Positions 1 to 7,035 of a stretch of 64,000 bases of DNA are shown in pieces (position 1 is the stretch's first letter; each line of letters starts with the position of its first letter). The stretch comes from an uncultured Verrucomicrobiota bacterium (lineage in GTDB: Bacteria > Verrucomicrobiota > Verrucomicrobiia > Limisphaerales > UBA9464), in assembly GCA_903910585.1 (NCBI GenBank), contig CAIWAH010000154.1, positions 1-64,000 on the forward strand, read 5' to 3'. Made by a program: the position numbers and the translations under genes. Below the pieces are notes generated by a model. It was not told where the DNA came from. It saw nothing but the letters and a program-made list of their open reading frames with translations, and ran no database searches.

Positions 1-77
1 TCGGAGGAAACCTGGGCCAGCGCCGGCAGGAACAGCAGCAGGCCAATCAGGCGGAACAGCGGGCGAGGGAACTTCAT
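1..77 (-). CDS. Start of a secreted protein, cut by the window edge (possibly BatD-like)
   Basis: Only 25 codons are visible, starting at an ATG at 77-75. They read as a classical signal peptide: basic MKFPRPLFR, a Leu-rich core, then PALAQ with a likely cleavage after ALA. The gene lies 58 bp downstream of nth on the same strand, at the end of the Bat operon. In related operons a membrane-anchored BatD (oxygen tolerance) gene often closes the cluster, so BatD is a guess from position only. The family cannot be decided without the sequence to the left. Confidence 0.5.
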   Translation of the reverse strand, partial: MKFPRPLFRLIGLLLFLPALAQVSS

Positions 78-135
78 GCGAGGAAATTCCCCGGACGCTA
101 CGGAGGGGGGGGCGAATGCCAAGCCCTCGTTCCGG

Positions 136-789
136 TCAGCCGACCGTTGCGGAGGGGCAGAGCAGGGCGACTTCGCAGGCAGCGCAATCCGGGGAACGGG
201 CCGAACAGCGCCGGCGGCCGTGCCAGATCAGCAGGTGGCTGAAATCCGTCCAATCCGGCACCGGCACCAGGGCCATCAGGGCGGATTCGATTTTCACGGG
301 GTCCGTTTCCCGGGTCAGACCAAGCCGGCCGCTGAGGCGGGCGACGTGGGTGTCCACCACAAGGCCGACATTGATGCCAAAGGCGTTTCCGAGGACGACG
401 TTGGCGGTCTTGCGGCCCACTCCCGGCAGCGCGGTCAGTTCCTCCATGGTGCGGGGCACCTCGCCGCCATGCCGCTCCCGGAGGATCCGGCAGGTGGCCT
501 GAATGTTCTTCGCCTTGTTGCGATAGAGGCCGATGCGCCGGATGTCCGCTGCAAACGGGTCGGGAGCCGCATCCGCATAGTCGGACACCGTGCGGTATTT
601 CCGGAACAGGTCGGCGGTGACCAGGTTGACCTGCCTGTCGGTGCACTGGGCCGACAGGATGGTCGCGATGAGCAGCTCCAGCGGATTCGAATGAACGAGC
701 TCGCAGTGGGCGTCCGGATAGATCTGCCGAAGCCGCGCGACCAGTGCGGCGGTCCGTTGGGCCCGGGCGGCTTTGGTCTCGCGCGGCAC
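136..789 (-). CDS. nth: Endonuclease III (DNA glycosylase/AP lyase)
   Basis: 217 aa, the usual length for Nth. It removes oxidised pyrimidines from DNA and nicks the abasic site in base excision repair. The helix-hairpin-helix LPGVGRKTAN lies at about 121-130 with catalytic Lys127, and the catalytic Asp is D146 in VDTHVA. The C-terminal iron-sulfur loop is complete: C195-x6-C202-x2-C205-x5-C211. The gene starts 6 bp downstream of the TPR gene stop, so it is probably co-transcribed with the Bat operon, an unusual position for a repair gene. Identification is secure. Confidence 0.96.
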   Translation of the reverse strand: MPRETKAARAQRTAALVARLRQIYPDAHCELVHSNPLELLIATILSAQCTDRQVNLVTADLFRKYRTVSDYADAAPDPFAADIRRIGLYRNKAKNIQATCRILRERHGGEVPRTMEELTALPGVGRKTANVVLGNAFGINVGLVVDTHVARLSGRLGLTRETDPVKIESALMALVPVPDWTDFSHLLIWHGRRRCSARSPDCAACEVALLCPSATVG

Positions 790-794
790 GGCGG

Positions 795-2387
795 TCAGTA
801 ATCCTGGCCCTTGTTCATCGCGGCCGAGTTGAACTTCCCCTTGGTGCCCGGCGTGTTGACCTTGGGCGGCGAGTCGAGAGGGACACCCTGGTTCTGCAAC
901 TGCTGGGCCTGCTGCTGGCCCGGACCCGGTTGCTGCTGGGGCTGACCGTCCTTGCCTTCCTGCTGGGCCAGTTGCTCCCGGAGCTCCCCGAGCTGTTTGC
1001 CGACCTGGTCCGCCTTTTGGGCCGTCTGCTCGGAAGGATTGAGTCCCTGCAGCTGGTTCAATGCCTGCTCGGCTCCCTCGAGCCGTGCGGCCTTGGACTC
1101 CATGGATTCCTTGTTCCCGCCATCCTTCATCAGCTTGTCGGCCAACTTGTCCAGCGCCTGCTCCAGCTTCTGCTGGGTGCGCTGGGTCTTGGGCGGAAGG
1201 TTCTGGTTCTGGGGCTGGAGTTCCTGGGACTGCTGGTAGAAGTCGAGCGCCTGGGTGAGCTGCTGGGTCTGCTGTTCGAGATTGCTGACTTCGGCCTGCA
1301 TGGAGAGCTGGTCGCCCAACTCCTCCATGAGCTTCGCCAGCCTGCGGTTGGCCTCGTCGAGCGTCGCCTGGGCGTGCTCGTGTTTGGGCCGGCGGTCGAG
1401 CGCCTCCTCGGCCTTTTCCTTGGCCATGCGGAGCACGGCGAGGCGTTCCTTGGGCCAGGGCATGTTCGGCTCGAGCATCATCAGGTTTTGGGCGTGCTGG
1501 GCGAGGGCATCGGCAAGGCGGTCCTTGCCGAGCTCGAGCATGTCGGCGATGTCCTGATCCTTGGGCTTCAGCTGGTGGGCATCTTCCAACATGGCGACGC
1601 CTTCCTCGATTTCCTTGTGGTCAAGGCGCGGGATGGGGGCTTCAAACCGCGTGGGGCTGACCATGCGCTGCGTCAGCGTCTTGCGGGTGCCTTCCTTCGC
1701 GAGGGCCTGGGCGAGCTGTTCGCGGGCGTTCTGTTCGCCGGCCTGTGCCTCGGCGTTTTCGGGAGCCAGCTCGGCGCCCTGCTGGAACTTCTCAAAACCG
1801 CCGCGCAGTTGGTCGATCTTCTGCGCCGGCGCGAGGCCGGGATTCCGGGCGGCCTCGAGGTTCTTTTTCCCCTCGTCGAGCAGCAGGCGGAGGAGTTGCT
1901 GGCGGACGAATTCGAAGTTCGCCTTGGTGTCCGGCGCGTCGGTTTCCTTGAGCGCCTCGGCGTAGTTCCGCAGCGAGTCGCGCCAGCGGGAAATGGTCTC
2001 CTCCAGGTTGGCCTTGCGTGCCGCGAGTCCGAGGCGGAACTCGGCGTTGCCCTTCTGGAATTTCACGCGGTGGAGCAGAGCATCCTTGCCCAGGGCCTCC
2101 GCGCGGTCCAACGACAGCAGGGCGTCCTCGTAGCGGCCGGAAGCGTAGGCGGCGACCGCGTGGTTGTAGAGCAGCCGGGGATCGTCCGGCGCGTTGGTCA
2201 GGGCCGCGGAAAGCGTGGCAAAGGCCTGCGCCGGCTGGCCGTTCGTCAACTGGGCCTGAACCGGGGCGAGATCCAGTGGGGCGGCCTGCGGAATGAAAAA
2301 TGGGAAAAGGAAGAATGCAAAATGAAGCAGCCGGTGGGTGACCTGGCCCAACCGCGTTTGCCAACGCCACTGGAGATCATTTTTCAT
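795..2387 (-). CDS. TPR protein of the Bat operon (BatC/BatE-like)
   Basis: About 530 aa. The N-terminus has a hydrophobic segment (LLHFAFFLFPFFIPQAA) that looks like a signal peptide. It is followed by TPR-like helical repeats (for example around AFATLSAALTNAPDDPRLLY), a long Ala/Glu/Gln-rich coiled-coil-prone region, and a Gln/Pro-rich low-complexity tail ending in GQDY. It follows batB, as batC/batE does in Bat operons, and is likely a periplasmic scaffold for the von Willebrand proteins. The ATG at 2387 overlaps the batB stop; an ATG at 2402 (MGECEM) is an alternative. The first 35 or so codons are made of the foldback repeat at 2290-2412, so the signal peptide is repeat-derived. Confidence 0.8.
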   Translation of the reverse strand: MKNDLQWRWQTRLGQVTHRLLHFAFFLFPFFIPQAAPLDLAPVQAQLTNGQPAQAFATLSAALTNAPDDPRLLYNHAVAAYASGRYEDALLSLDRAEALGKDALLHRVKFQKGNAEFRLGLAARKANLEETISRWRDSLRNYAEALKETDAPDTKANFEFVRQQLLRLLLDEGKKNLEAARNPGLAPAQKIDQLRGGFEKFQQGAELAPENAEAQAGEQNAREQLAQALAKEGTRKTLTQRMVSPTRFEAPIPRLDHKEIEEGVAMLEDAHQLKPKDQDIADMLELGKDRLADALAQHAQNLMMLEPNMPWPKERLAVLRMAKEKAEEALDRRPKHEHAQATLDEANRRLAKLMEELGDQLSMQAEVSNLEQQTQQLTQALDFYQQSQELQPQNQNLPPKTQRTQQKLEQALDKLADKLMKDGGNKESMESKAARLEGAEQALNQLQGLNPSEQTAQKADQVGKQLGELREQLAQQEGKDGQPQQQPGPGQQQAQQLQNQGVPLDSPPKVNTPGTKGKFNSAAMNKGQDY

Positions 2388-2412
2388 TTCGCATTCTCCC
2401 ATTTTTCATTCC
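2290..2412. repeat. 123-bp foldback (inverted-repeat) element spanning the batB/TPR gene junction
   Basis: The left arm begins GGAATGAAAAATGGGA at 2290-2305 and its exact reverse complement is at 2397-2412 (16/16). The pairing continues inward through GAATGC and AAATGAA blocks with one small gap, leaving about 50 bp in the middle. On the minus strand the arms encode the last codons and TGA stop of batB, both candidate starts of the TPR gene, and its signal-peptide core. No transposase is present, so it resembles a MITE or REP-type unit that was inserted and then translated. Confidence 0.8.
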
Positions 2413-3414
2413 CTGCCGACGGCGTTCGCTGGCGAGCAGCACCTTGGCCAGCAGGCAGCCAACGGCCAGCGCGAGCGGCACCTGATAAAGCTCGCGGTAG
2501 TTCTTGAGGTCGGACCGGGCCGCGGCTTCCGCCATCGGCCGGAGAACTTCCTGCCGCAACTGTTCCAGCCCCTCGCCGCGTTCACCCAGCCGGAAATAAC
2601 GCCCGCCCGTCGAGGCGGCAAGGCGCTGTAGATTGCTTTCGTTGAGCCGTGAGATCACCTGCTGGCCAAAGGTGTTCTTGGCCGTGCCGCCGCCATACGA
2701 ATGCAAGGGGACCGTGCCGCCGCCGGCCGTGCCGACGCCGATGGTGCATACGGTCATCCCTAACTGGCGCTTGAGGCGGCGGGCGAGTTCGACCGGCGCG
2801 CCGGAAAAGTCCTCGCCGTCGGAAATCAGGATCAGCAGGCGCTGGGGAACCTGGTTGCTGGTGTAATACCGCCCGGCCCGTTCGAGCGCGGAACCGAGGG
2901 CGGAACCGGTCAGGTCAATGAACTGCTCGGGGTCGAGGTAGTGAACGGTCGTGCGGAGCGCGAGCGTGTCGAACGTGAGTGGCGCATTGAGGAACGCGAC
3001 CTGACTGAAGGTGAGCAGTCCGATGCGGTCGGCCTTGGTGTTGGCCAGGAAACGGTCGAGCGCGTTGGTCGCAACGTTCCAGCGGCTGGGCTTCACGTCC
3101 ATCGTCAGCATGGACCGGGAGGAATCGAGCGCGACCAGGTAGGGCACGCCCTGGAGTTCCGACTGCTCGTCGCGGTCGAACCACAGCGGACGCGCGAGTG
3201 TCAGCACCAGCAGACCGAATGCGAACAACGTGAGCGCCCGGTCGAGACGACGTGGGCCGGCAGCGTGGGTCGGCTTGGCCCAGGTAAGTGCGCCCGGACC
3301 GGCGAAGACCGCGCGCAGGCGGTTTCGGCGCCGGTCGCCCCAGTGCAGGAGGAGCCAGAGCAGGGCGGTGACCAGCGGAGCGGCCACGGCGAGCCAGAAG
3401 AATGCGAACTTCAT
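2377..3414 (-). CDS. batB: BatB-like von Willebrand factor A membrane protein
   Basis: About 345 aa. N-terminal transmembrane segments (MKFAFFWLAVAAPLV and about 60-76) precede a VWA domain with an intact metal-ion adhesion site, DSSRS at about 97-101, and ILISDGEDFSG further on. A third hydrophobic segment lies near the C-terminus (PLALAVGCLLAKVLL). The ATG at 3414 overlaps the batA stop by 4 bp (ATGA), which fixes the start and suggests translational coupling. The last 12 residues (RQGMKNGRMRNEK region) are encoded by the foldback repeat and probably replaced the original C-terminus. Bat proteins are linked to oxidative stress tolerance and envelope integrity; the exact role here is inferred from family and context. 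Confidence 0.88.
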   Translation of the reverse strand: MKFAFFWLAVAAPLVTALLWLLLHWGDRRRNRLRAVFAGPGALTWAKPTHAAGPRRLDRALTLFAFGLLVLTLARPLWFDRDEQSELQGVPYLVALDSSRSMLTMDVKPSRWNVATNALDRFLANTKADRIGLLTFSQVAFLNAPLTFDTLALRTTVHYLDPEQFIDLTGSALGSALERAGRYYTSNQVPQRLLILISDGEDFSGAPVELARRLKRQLGMTVCTIGVGTAGGGTVPLHSYGGGTAKNTFGQQVISRLNESNLQRLAASTGGRYFRLGERGEGLEQLRQEVLRPMAEAAARSDLKNYRELYQVPLALAVGCLLAKVLLASERRRQGMKNGRMRNEK

Positions 3415-4382
3415 GGCAACCTCCGTTTGCCCAGATCGCCGGCCACGATGCCCAGCGTCCACAGGCCGATTCCGGCACCCACGAACCACGGAAACAGCTC
3501 CCGCCAGGACACGAACCGTTTCTGCAGCAGTTCGCGTTTCTCCAGTTGATCAATCAGGCGGTAGATGCCTTCCAGCGCCCGCGAATCGTTGGCCTGGAAG
3601 AATTGGCCGCCGGTCATGCGGGCCACGCGGTTGAGCTCATGGTTGGCCGCGGCGCTTGGCGTCACCATCTCCGGTCCGATGAGCACCGTGTAAATCTTCA
3701 CCCGTTCGCCCACGGCCAGCGGCGCGATCTCCAGAGGTCGTGGCCCGGCTGAGTTGTCGCCGTCCGTGATGAGGATGATGACGCGGCTGCGCTCGCTCGC
3801 CTTCTTGAGGAAATTGACGCTGGCCTGGATCGCCCAACCGATGCCGGTGCCCGTGGCCATCTCCGCTTCCCGCAGCGACGACCGCACCCACTCGTGGTCC
3901 AGCGTCAGCGGGCTGACGAGCCAGGGATTGCGCGCAAAGCACACGATGCCGATCCGGTCATTGGGCCGGCCGGCGATGAACTGTTCGGTTACCGCCACCA
4001 GGGCGTCCTTGCGCATGACCCGGCGGCCGTTCAGCCGGAAGTCGGTCTCCGCCATCGAGCGCGAGTAGTCGAGCGTCAGCATGATGTCGATGCCCTTGCT
4101 CGGGTCAGGCAAATCACCCCGGGGAACCCGCGGACGCGCCAGGCCGGCGATCAGGAGCGCGAGGGGCAGGACGAGGAAAAAGAAACGGAATGTCCCGGAG
4201 TGACGCCGCGGAATGGTGCCCAAGCCGGCCGCACCGCGCAGTGTGGGCACCGGAATGGCCGGCAACGGCCCGCGCCGCCCGAGCCACCAGAGCAGGGGAA
4301 CGAGCACCAGCAGAAGCGCCAGCACGGCGGGGTGCTGGAACTCGAAGCCGGCGAGGTCAGGAATTGCTTCGGTTGGCTTCAT
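3411..4382 (-). CDS. batA: BatA-like von Willebrand factor A membrane protein
   Basis: 323 aa. Two N-terminal membrane segments (about 18-35 and 67-82) are followed by a VWA domain. The MIDAS motif DYSRS at 105-109 is intact, and IILITDGDNSAG supplies the second loop. A C-terminal membrane helix (WFVGAGIGLWTLGIVAG) completes the usual BatA layout, placing the VWA domain in the periplasm. It overlaps the upstream DUF4381-like gene by ATGA and batB by ATGA, so the three genes form a tightly coupled unit. BatA and BatB are expected to act together. Confidence 0.9.
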   Translation of the reverse strand: MKPTEAIPDLAGFEFQHPAVLALLLVLVPLLWWLGRRGPLPAIPVPTLRGAAGLGTIPRRHSGTFRFFFLVLPLALLIAGLARPRVPRGDLPDPSKGIDIMLTLDYSRSMAETDFRLNGRRVMRKDALVAVTEQFIAGRPNDRIGIVCFARNPWLVSPLTLDHEWVRSSLREAEMATGTGIGWAIQASVNFLKKASERSRVIILITDGDNSAGPRPLEIAPLAVGERVKIYTVLIGPEMVTPSAAANHELNRVARMTGGQFFQANDSRALEGIYRLIDQLEKRELLQKRFVSWRELFPWFVGAGIGLWTLGIVAGDLGKRRLP

Positions 4383-4969
4383 GCAGGCCCTCCGGAGCTT
4401 TGGCGGACGAACTGTTCCGCAGCGTCGAGGAAGTGGGCCTGTTCCTCCGCGCTGGCCCCGTGGCGGGCAAACTTCACGAGATCACACAGGGCGAGGTAAC
4501 GGCCCAGGCCCTCGCGGGCATGCGGGCTGAGCTCAACCTTGGCCGCAGCGGCTTCGAGGAACTCCCGGGTGGTCTGAGCCGTCACCGCGACCTGAAGTCG
4601 CCATTCCAGAAACTCGCGCAGAATCTGCGAGCACGCCACGGCGAGATCGTAGGCGGAAAGTTCGGTGCGCTTGCCGCGGAGCTCCGCGAGCCGGCGCAGG
4701 AACTCCGGGGTGAGGTCCGGCACCGGCGTCGGCGGCAGCCCAGACGCAACCGCCGGACGGAACCGCCGGCCCAGCCAGACAAGCAGCCAGAGCAGCGCCA
4801 TCGCCGCTGCTACAAAGGCGGCGAGCGCCCACGGCGACTGCCACCACGGCGGCATCGGCACGAGCGTCAGGTCGTCGATGAGGTTGGTGCGGATCACGGA
4901 AGGAAAAGACCAAGGCGCAATGACCAAGGAGCGAACCAGCATAGGCTGCCACTCAGTCGCAGCGAGCAT
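4379..4969 (-). CDS. DUF4381-like membrane protein of the Bat operon
   Basis: About 196 aa with a single strong transmembrane helix (WALAAFVAAAMALLWLLVWL), a Pro-rich linker (LPPTPVPDL), then an alpha-helical cytoplasmic-like domain containing LSAYDLAVACSQILREFLEW and TTREFLEAA. This architecture and its place between DUF58 and batA match the DUF4381 protein common in MoxR/Bat operons. The start is uncertain: ATG at 4969 or 4942 are both possible and neither has a clear Shine-Dalgarno site. The N-terminal codons overlap the AATGACC repeat at 4909-4979. Function is not known beyond membership of the complex. Confidence 0.75.
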   Translation of the reverse strand: MLAATEWQPMLVRSLVIAPWSFPSVIRTNLIDDLTLVPMPPWWQSPWALAAFVAAAMALLWLLVWLGRRFRPAVASGLPPTPVPDLTPEFLRRLAELRGKRTELSAYDLAVACSQILREFLEWRLQVAVTAQTTREFLEAAAAKVELSPHAREGLGRYLALCDLVKFARHGASAEEQAHFLDAAEQFVRQSSGGPA

Positions 4970-4979
4970 TGGTCGTCGG
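4909..4979. repeat. AATGACC/GGTCATT repeat patch at a gene start
   Basis: Reading plus, GACCAAGGCGCAATGACCAA occurs near 4909-4928 and the inverse form CATTGGTCGTC near 4968-4978. The same core word recurs at 43619-43650 and 48034-48092. The patch covers the start region of the DUF4381-like gene and supplies its upstream ATG. Confidence 0.55.
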
Positions 4980-4997
4980 TAAGTGGGAATTCAGCGT

Positions 4998-5906
4998 TCA
5001 CGCGACCCTCCTCTTGGCGGAGTAATCCAGGAACTTCTGGAGGCGTTGGGGCCAAGGCTGGTCGGTCCGGACTTCGAGTTCCGGCACCCGGCTCCGGCGA
5101 AACGTGGCGATGAGCTGCTGCTGCCGCTGTTCCCCGAGGGCGGCCCAGCCGGCGCGAACCTCGGGATCGCCGGTGTCGAGTTCCATGACCTCGCCGGTTT
5201 CCGCGTCCTGCACGAGCGCGAGGCCCACGTCGGGCAGTTCCAGTTCGCGCCGGTCCACGGTGCGCAGGGCGATGACTTCATGCCGCTGGTTGGTGGCGGC
5301 GAGGGCGCGCTGCCAAGTCACTTCGGCCGGGTCGTGAAAATCGGACAGCACGAACACCAGGGCGGGGCGGTGCAATAGGTTGTTGAGATAATTCAGCGCT
5401 GTGGTCAGCGAGGTGCCGGACGATTTGGGCTCAGTGTAGAGCAGTTCGTGCAGCAGGCGGGTGACGTGCGCACGGGACTTCTTGGGCGGCACGAAGCGCT
5501 CGACGCGGTCCGTGAACATCACCAGGCCGGCCCGGTCGCCGTCGCGGATGGCGCTGAAGGCCAGTGCGCCGGCCAGCACGGCCGCGAGTTCGCGCTTGGT
5601 GTCGGCCTGGGCCGAATCGCCGATCGCGGTGCCGAAGTGGCCGCTGGCCGAGGCGTCCACCAGCAGCATCACCACGAGCTCGCGCTCCTCGACGTGGCGC
5701 TTGATGAAGGGCTTCCGCAGCCGCGCGGTGACGTTCCAGTCGATGCGCCGAACGTCGTCGCCGGGCACATATTCGCGCACGTCGGCGAAGTCCATGCCAC
5801 GCCCCTTGAAGACGCTGACCATGCGCCCGCCCATGAGCTGCTCGCTAACGATCCGCGCGCGGACTTCGACCTGGCGAAGGCGTTTGAGGTAGTCAGGCGG
5901 CAGCAT
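4998..5906 (-). CDS. DUF58 domain protein (intact copy)
   Basis: 302 aa. It has the DUF58 signature: YVPGDDVRRIDWNVTARL at about 47-63 and a MIDAS-like LLVDASASGH (D84, S86, S88), with VFVLSDFHD later. DUF58 proteins accompany MoxR ATPases and are predicted to be VWA-like partners in assembling or activating envelope or enzyme complexes. The ATG at 5906 begins MLPPDYLKRLRQVEVRAR, matching two truncated copies upstream at 6285 and 7125, which supports this start over longer in-frame extensions that run into the AATGCGG array. In the ancestral operon it probably followed moxR directly. Confidence 0.9.
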   Translation of the reverse strand: MLPPDYLKRLRQVEVRARIVSEQLMGGRMVSVFKGRGMDFADVREYVPGDDVRRIDWNVTARLRKPFIKRHVEERELVVMLLVDASASGHFGTAIGDSAQADTKRELAAVLAGALAFSAIRDGDRAGLVMFTDRVERFVPPKKSRAHVTRLLHELLYTEPKSSGTSLTTALNYLNNLLHRPALVFVLSDFHDPAEVTWQRALAATNQRHEVIALRTVDRRELELPDVGLALVQDAETGEVMELDTGDPEVRAGWAALGEQRQQQLIATFRRSRVPELEVRTDQPWPQRLQKFLDYSAKRRVA

Positions 5907-5912
5907 CGGGGA

Positions 5913-5940
5913 AATGCGGAATGCGGAATGCGGAATGCGG
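5913..5940. repeat. Four perfect tandem copies of AATGCGG
   Basis: Units lie at 5913-5919, 5920-5926, 5927-5933 and 5934-5940, followed by a decayed fifth unit (AACGAGG). The array begins 7 bp upstream of the DUF58 start codon, where a ribosome binding site would be expected, so it may influence translation. The 7-bp period shifts frame, so copy-number change would not be tolerated inside a gene. Confidence 0.85.
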
Positions 5941-6204
5941 AACGAGGGTCCGCGAACAGGCGCGAATGGAAGCGGAGCGGAGCTGCCGCCTTTCGGGTGG
6001 AGTGGCCGGAAGTTGCGGAGGATTCTCGCGCGCATCCGGCGGGGAAAAGCGGTGGCCGGCCACCGCACTCCAAGACGCTCCGCGAGGCCGATTGTCCTGA
6101 CGCATCCGTTCGCGCAAAGGCTGACCACGGCATGTCCCCTCTCCCCGGGGGAGAGGGGAAAAGGCAGCCAGCCGCGGGTGCAGACGAATGCGTCCACACT
6201 GAAG
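5941..6204. other. Non-coding interval with two large palindromes
   Basis: No convincing gene is seen between the intact DUF58 gene and its first truncated copy. The interval holds a perfect 18-bp palindrome GCGGTGGCCGGCCACCGC at 6049-6066, and at 6136-6158 an 11-bp inverted repeat (CCCCTCTCCCC / GGGGAGAGGGG) with a one-base centre. An open frame continues through it from fragment B, but its codon content looks random. This resembles REP-type intergenic DNA. Confidence 0.6.
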
Positions 6205-6285
6205 CCCGCCCATGAACTGCTCGCTCACGAGCCGCGTGCTGACTTCGAGATGGCGAAGGCGTTTGCGGTGATCAGGAGGTGACAT
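6205..6285 (-). pseudogene. DUF58 5'-end fragment B (27 codons)
   Basis: Starting at the ATG at 6285, the frame reads MSPPDHRKRLRHLEVSTR and continues to SEQFMGG. The intact gene reads MLPPDYLKRLRQVEVRAR and SEQLMGG at the same positions. Similarity stops abruptly after MGG, where the intact gene continues GRMVSVFKG. Nucleotide identity is roughly 80 percent over about 82 bp, so this copy is older than fragment C. It lies 15 bp downstream of hicA. Confidence 0.8.
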
Positions 6286-6300
6286 GGACAAAATCGGGGC

Positions 6301-6486
6301 TCAAGGCGGTGGCACTTCCAAGTCCTTGCAGATTTTCCGCGCCATGAAGTCGATGATCTCGCGGTGGCGACCAATGGCTGACGATTTCCGGGTCTTCCGG
6401 TTCACGTAGATTGTGTGGTTGCCACCTTCCCGTAGGAACTCGCAGCCGTGCGCCTCAAGGTGTCGGATGAGGTCCAGCCGCTTCAT
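6301..6486 (-). CDS. hicA: HicA-type mRNA interferase toxin
   Basis: 61 aa, typical HicA size. The double-stranded-RNA-binding-like fold is suggested by LIRHLEAHGCEFLREGGNHT, with the conserved catalytic His24 in GGNHTIY, followed by SAIGRHREI and a C-terminal helix. HicA toxins cleave mRNA and are blocked by HicB. The start ATG overlaps the hicB stop (ATGA), so the order here is antitoxin first. All expected residues are present, so the toxin may be active. Confidence 0.88.
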   Translation of the reverse strand: MKRLDLIRHLEAHGCEFLREGGNHTIYVNRKTRKSSAIGRHREIIDFMARKICKDLEVPPP

Positions 6487-6713
6487 GCCGCTTGCAGCAC
6501 CAATGGTTCCCGGATGATGTCGGTCTGGCCAAGCAGCTCCTCTTCGGCCAGGACGCGGTTGGCCTCCAGCACTAGTTCGACCGCTTCAGCCAGGTTGGCA
6601 CGGGCCTCCTCCAGGGTGGCCCCTTGGGTATTGGCTCCGGGCAGTTCCTCGACCCAGGCGGCGTAGCCTTCGGGGAACCGGCGAAACACGGCGGTGAATG
6701 TCATTGGTTTCAT
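6483..6713 (-). CDS. hicB: HicB-type antitoxin
   Basis: About 76 aa from the ATG at 6713 (MKPMTFTAVF); an ATG at 6749 would add 12 poorly conserved residues. The sequence TAVFRRFPEGYAAWVEELPG followed by ATLEEARANLAEAVEL is the HicB partial RNase H-like fold. No long C-terminal DNA-binding domain is apparent, so autoregulation may be weak or involve the complex. It is translationally coupled to hicA through ATGA. Confidence 0.88.
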   Translation of the reverse strand: MKPMTFTAVFRRFPEGYAAWVEELPGANTQGATLEEARANLAEAVELVLEANRVLAEEELLGQTDIIREPLVLQAA

Positions 6714-6723
6714 GGCGGGGAAA

Positions 6724-6786
6724 CTAGTGAGGGAAACTCCGTCGGTCACGCGGCAGGTTGACGTCGATCAGGAAGCGGGCCGGCAT
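6724..6786 (-). pseudogene. Truncated DUF5615 PIN-like toxin remnant
   Basis: An ATG at 6786, 5 bp downstream of the DUF433 stop, opens a 20-codon frame, MPARFLIDVNLPRDRRSFPH, ended by TAG. The opening MPARFLIDVNLP matches the N-terminus of DUF5615 PIN-like proteins, including the first catalytic Asp, and DUF5615 is the usual partner of DUF433. After NLPR the match is lost just before the hicB region, so the toxin was probably cut off when hicBA arrived. It is too short to be functional. Confidence 0.65.
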
Positions 6787-6791
6787 GGAGA

Positions 6792-7016
6792 TCAGGCGGC
6801 GGGGACCACGGTGTAGTTACGGGCCATCAGGCGGGAGGCGAAGTCGAGGCACGCCTGCACGTCGTCCCGGGTGAGAACCGGATAGGACCGCAGGATTTCC
6901 TCCACGGAGTCCCCTGCGGCGAGGAATTCCAAGACGCTTTGCACGGCGATCCGCTTGCCGCGGACGCAGGGCCGGCCGTTGCAGACTTCCGGATCAATCG
7001 TGATGGCGTCGTTCAT
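6792..7016 (-). CDS. DUF433 family (VapB45-like) antitoxin
   Basis: 74 aa. DPEVCNGRPCVRGKRIAVQSVLEFLAAGDS is the hallmark of DUF433, a small helix-turn-helix-like protein normally encoded beside a DUF5615 PIN-domain toxin. Here only a 20-codon toxin remnant follows, so this appears to be an orphan antitoxin. The ATG at 7016 is preceded by fragment C of DUF58. Confidence 0.85.
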   Translation of the reverse strand: MNDAITIDPEVCNGRPCVRGKRIAVQSVLEFLAAGDSVEEILRSYPVLTRDDVQACLDFASRLMARNYTVVPAA

Positions 7017-7035
7017 GCGGTGAAATTAGCAGGCG

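Noticed and set aside
744..2507. A 587-aa Leu/Gly-rich open frame antisense to the TPR gene
   Set aside because: It is the high-GC shadow of the minus-strand gene, whose TPR-like repeats and operon fit are convincing; no motif is seen in the plus frame.
5913..5940. Possible CRISPR-like array
   Set aside because: Units are only 7 bp and directly abut with no spacers; no cas gene is near.
5907..6197. Longer N-terminus for the DUF58 protein (about 97 extra residues)
   Set aside because: The extension is translated AATGCGG repeat and palindromic DNA, and both truncated copies begin at the same Met as the short form.
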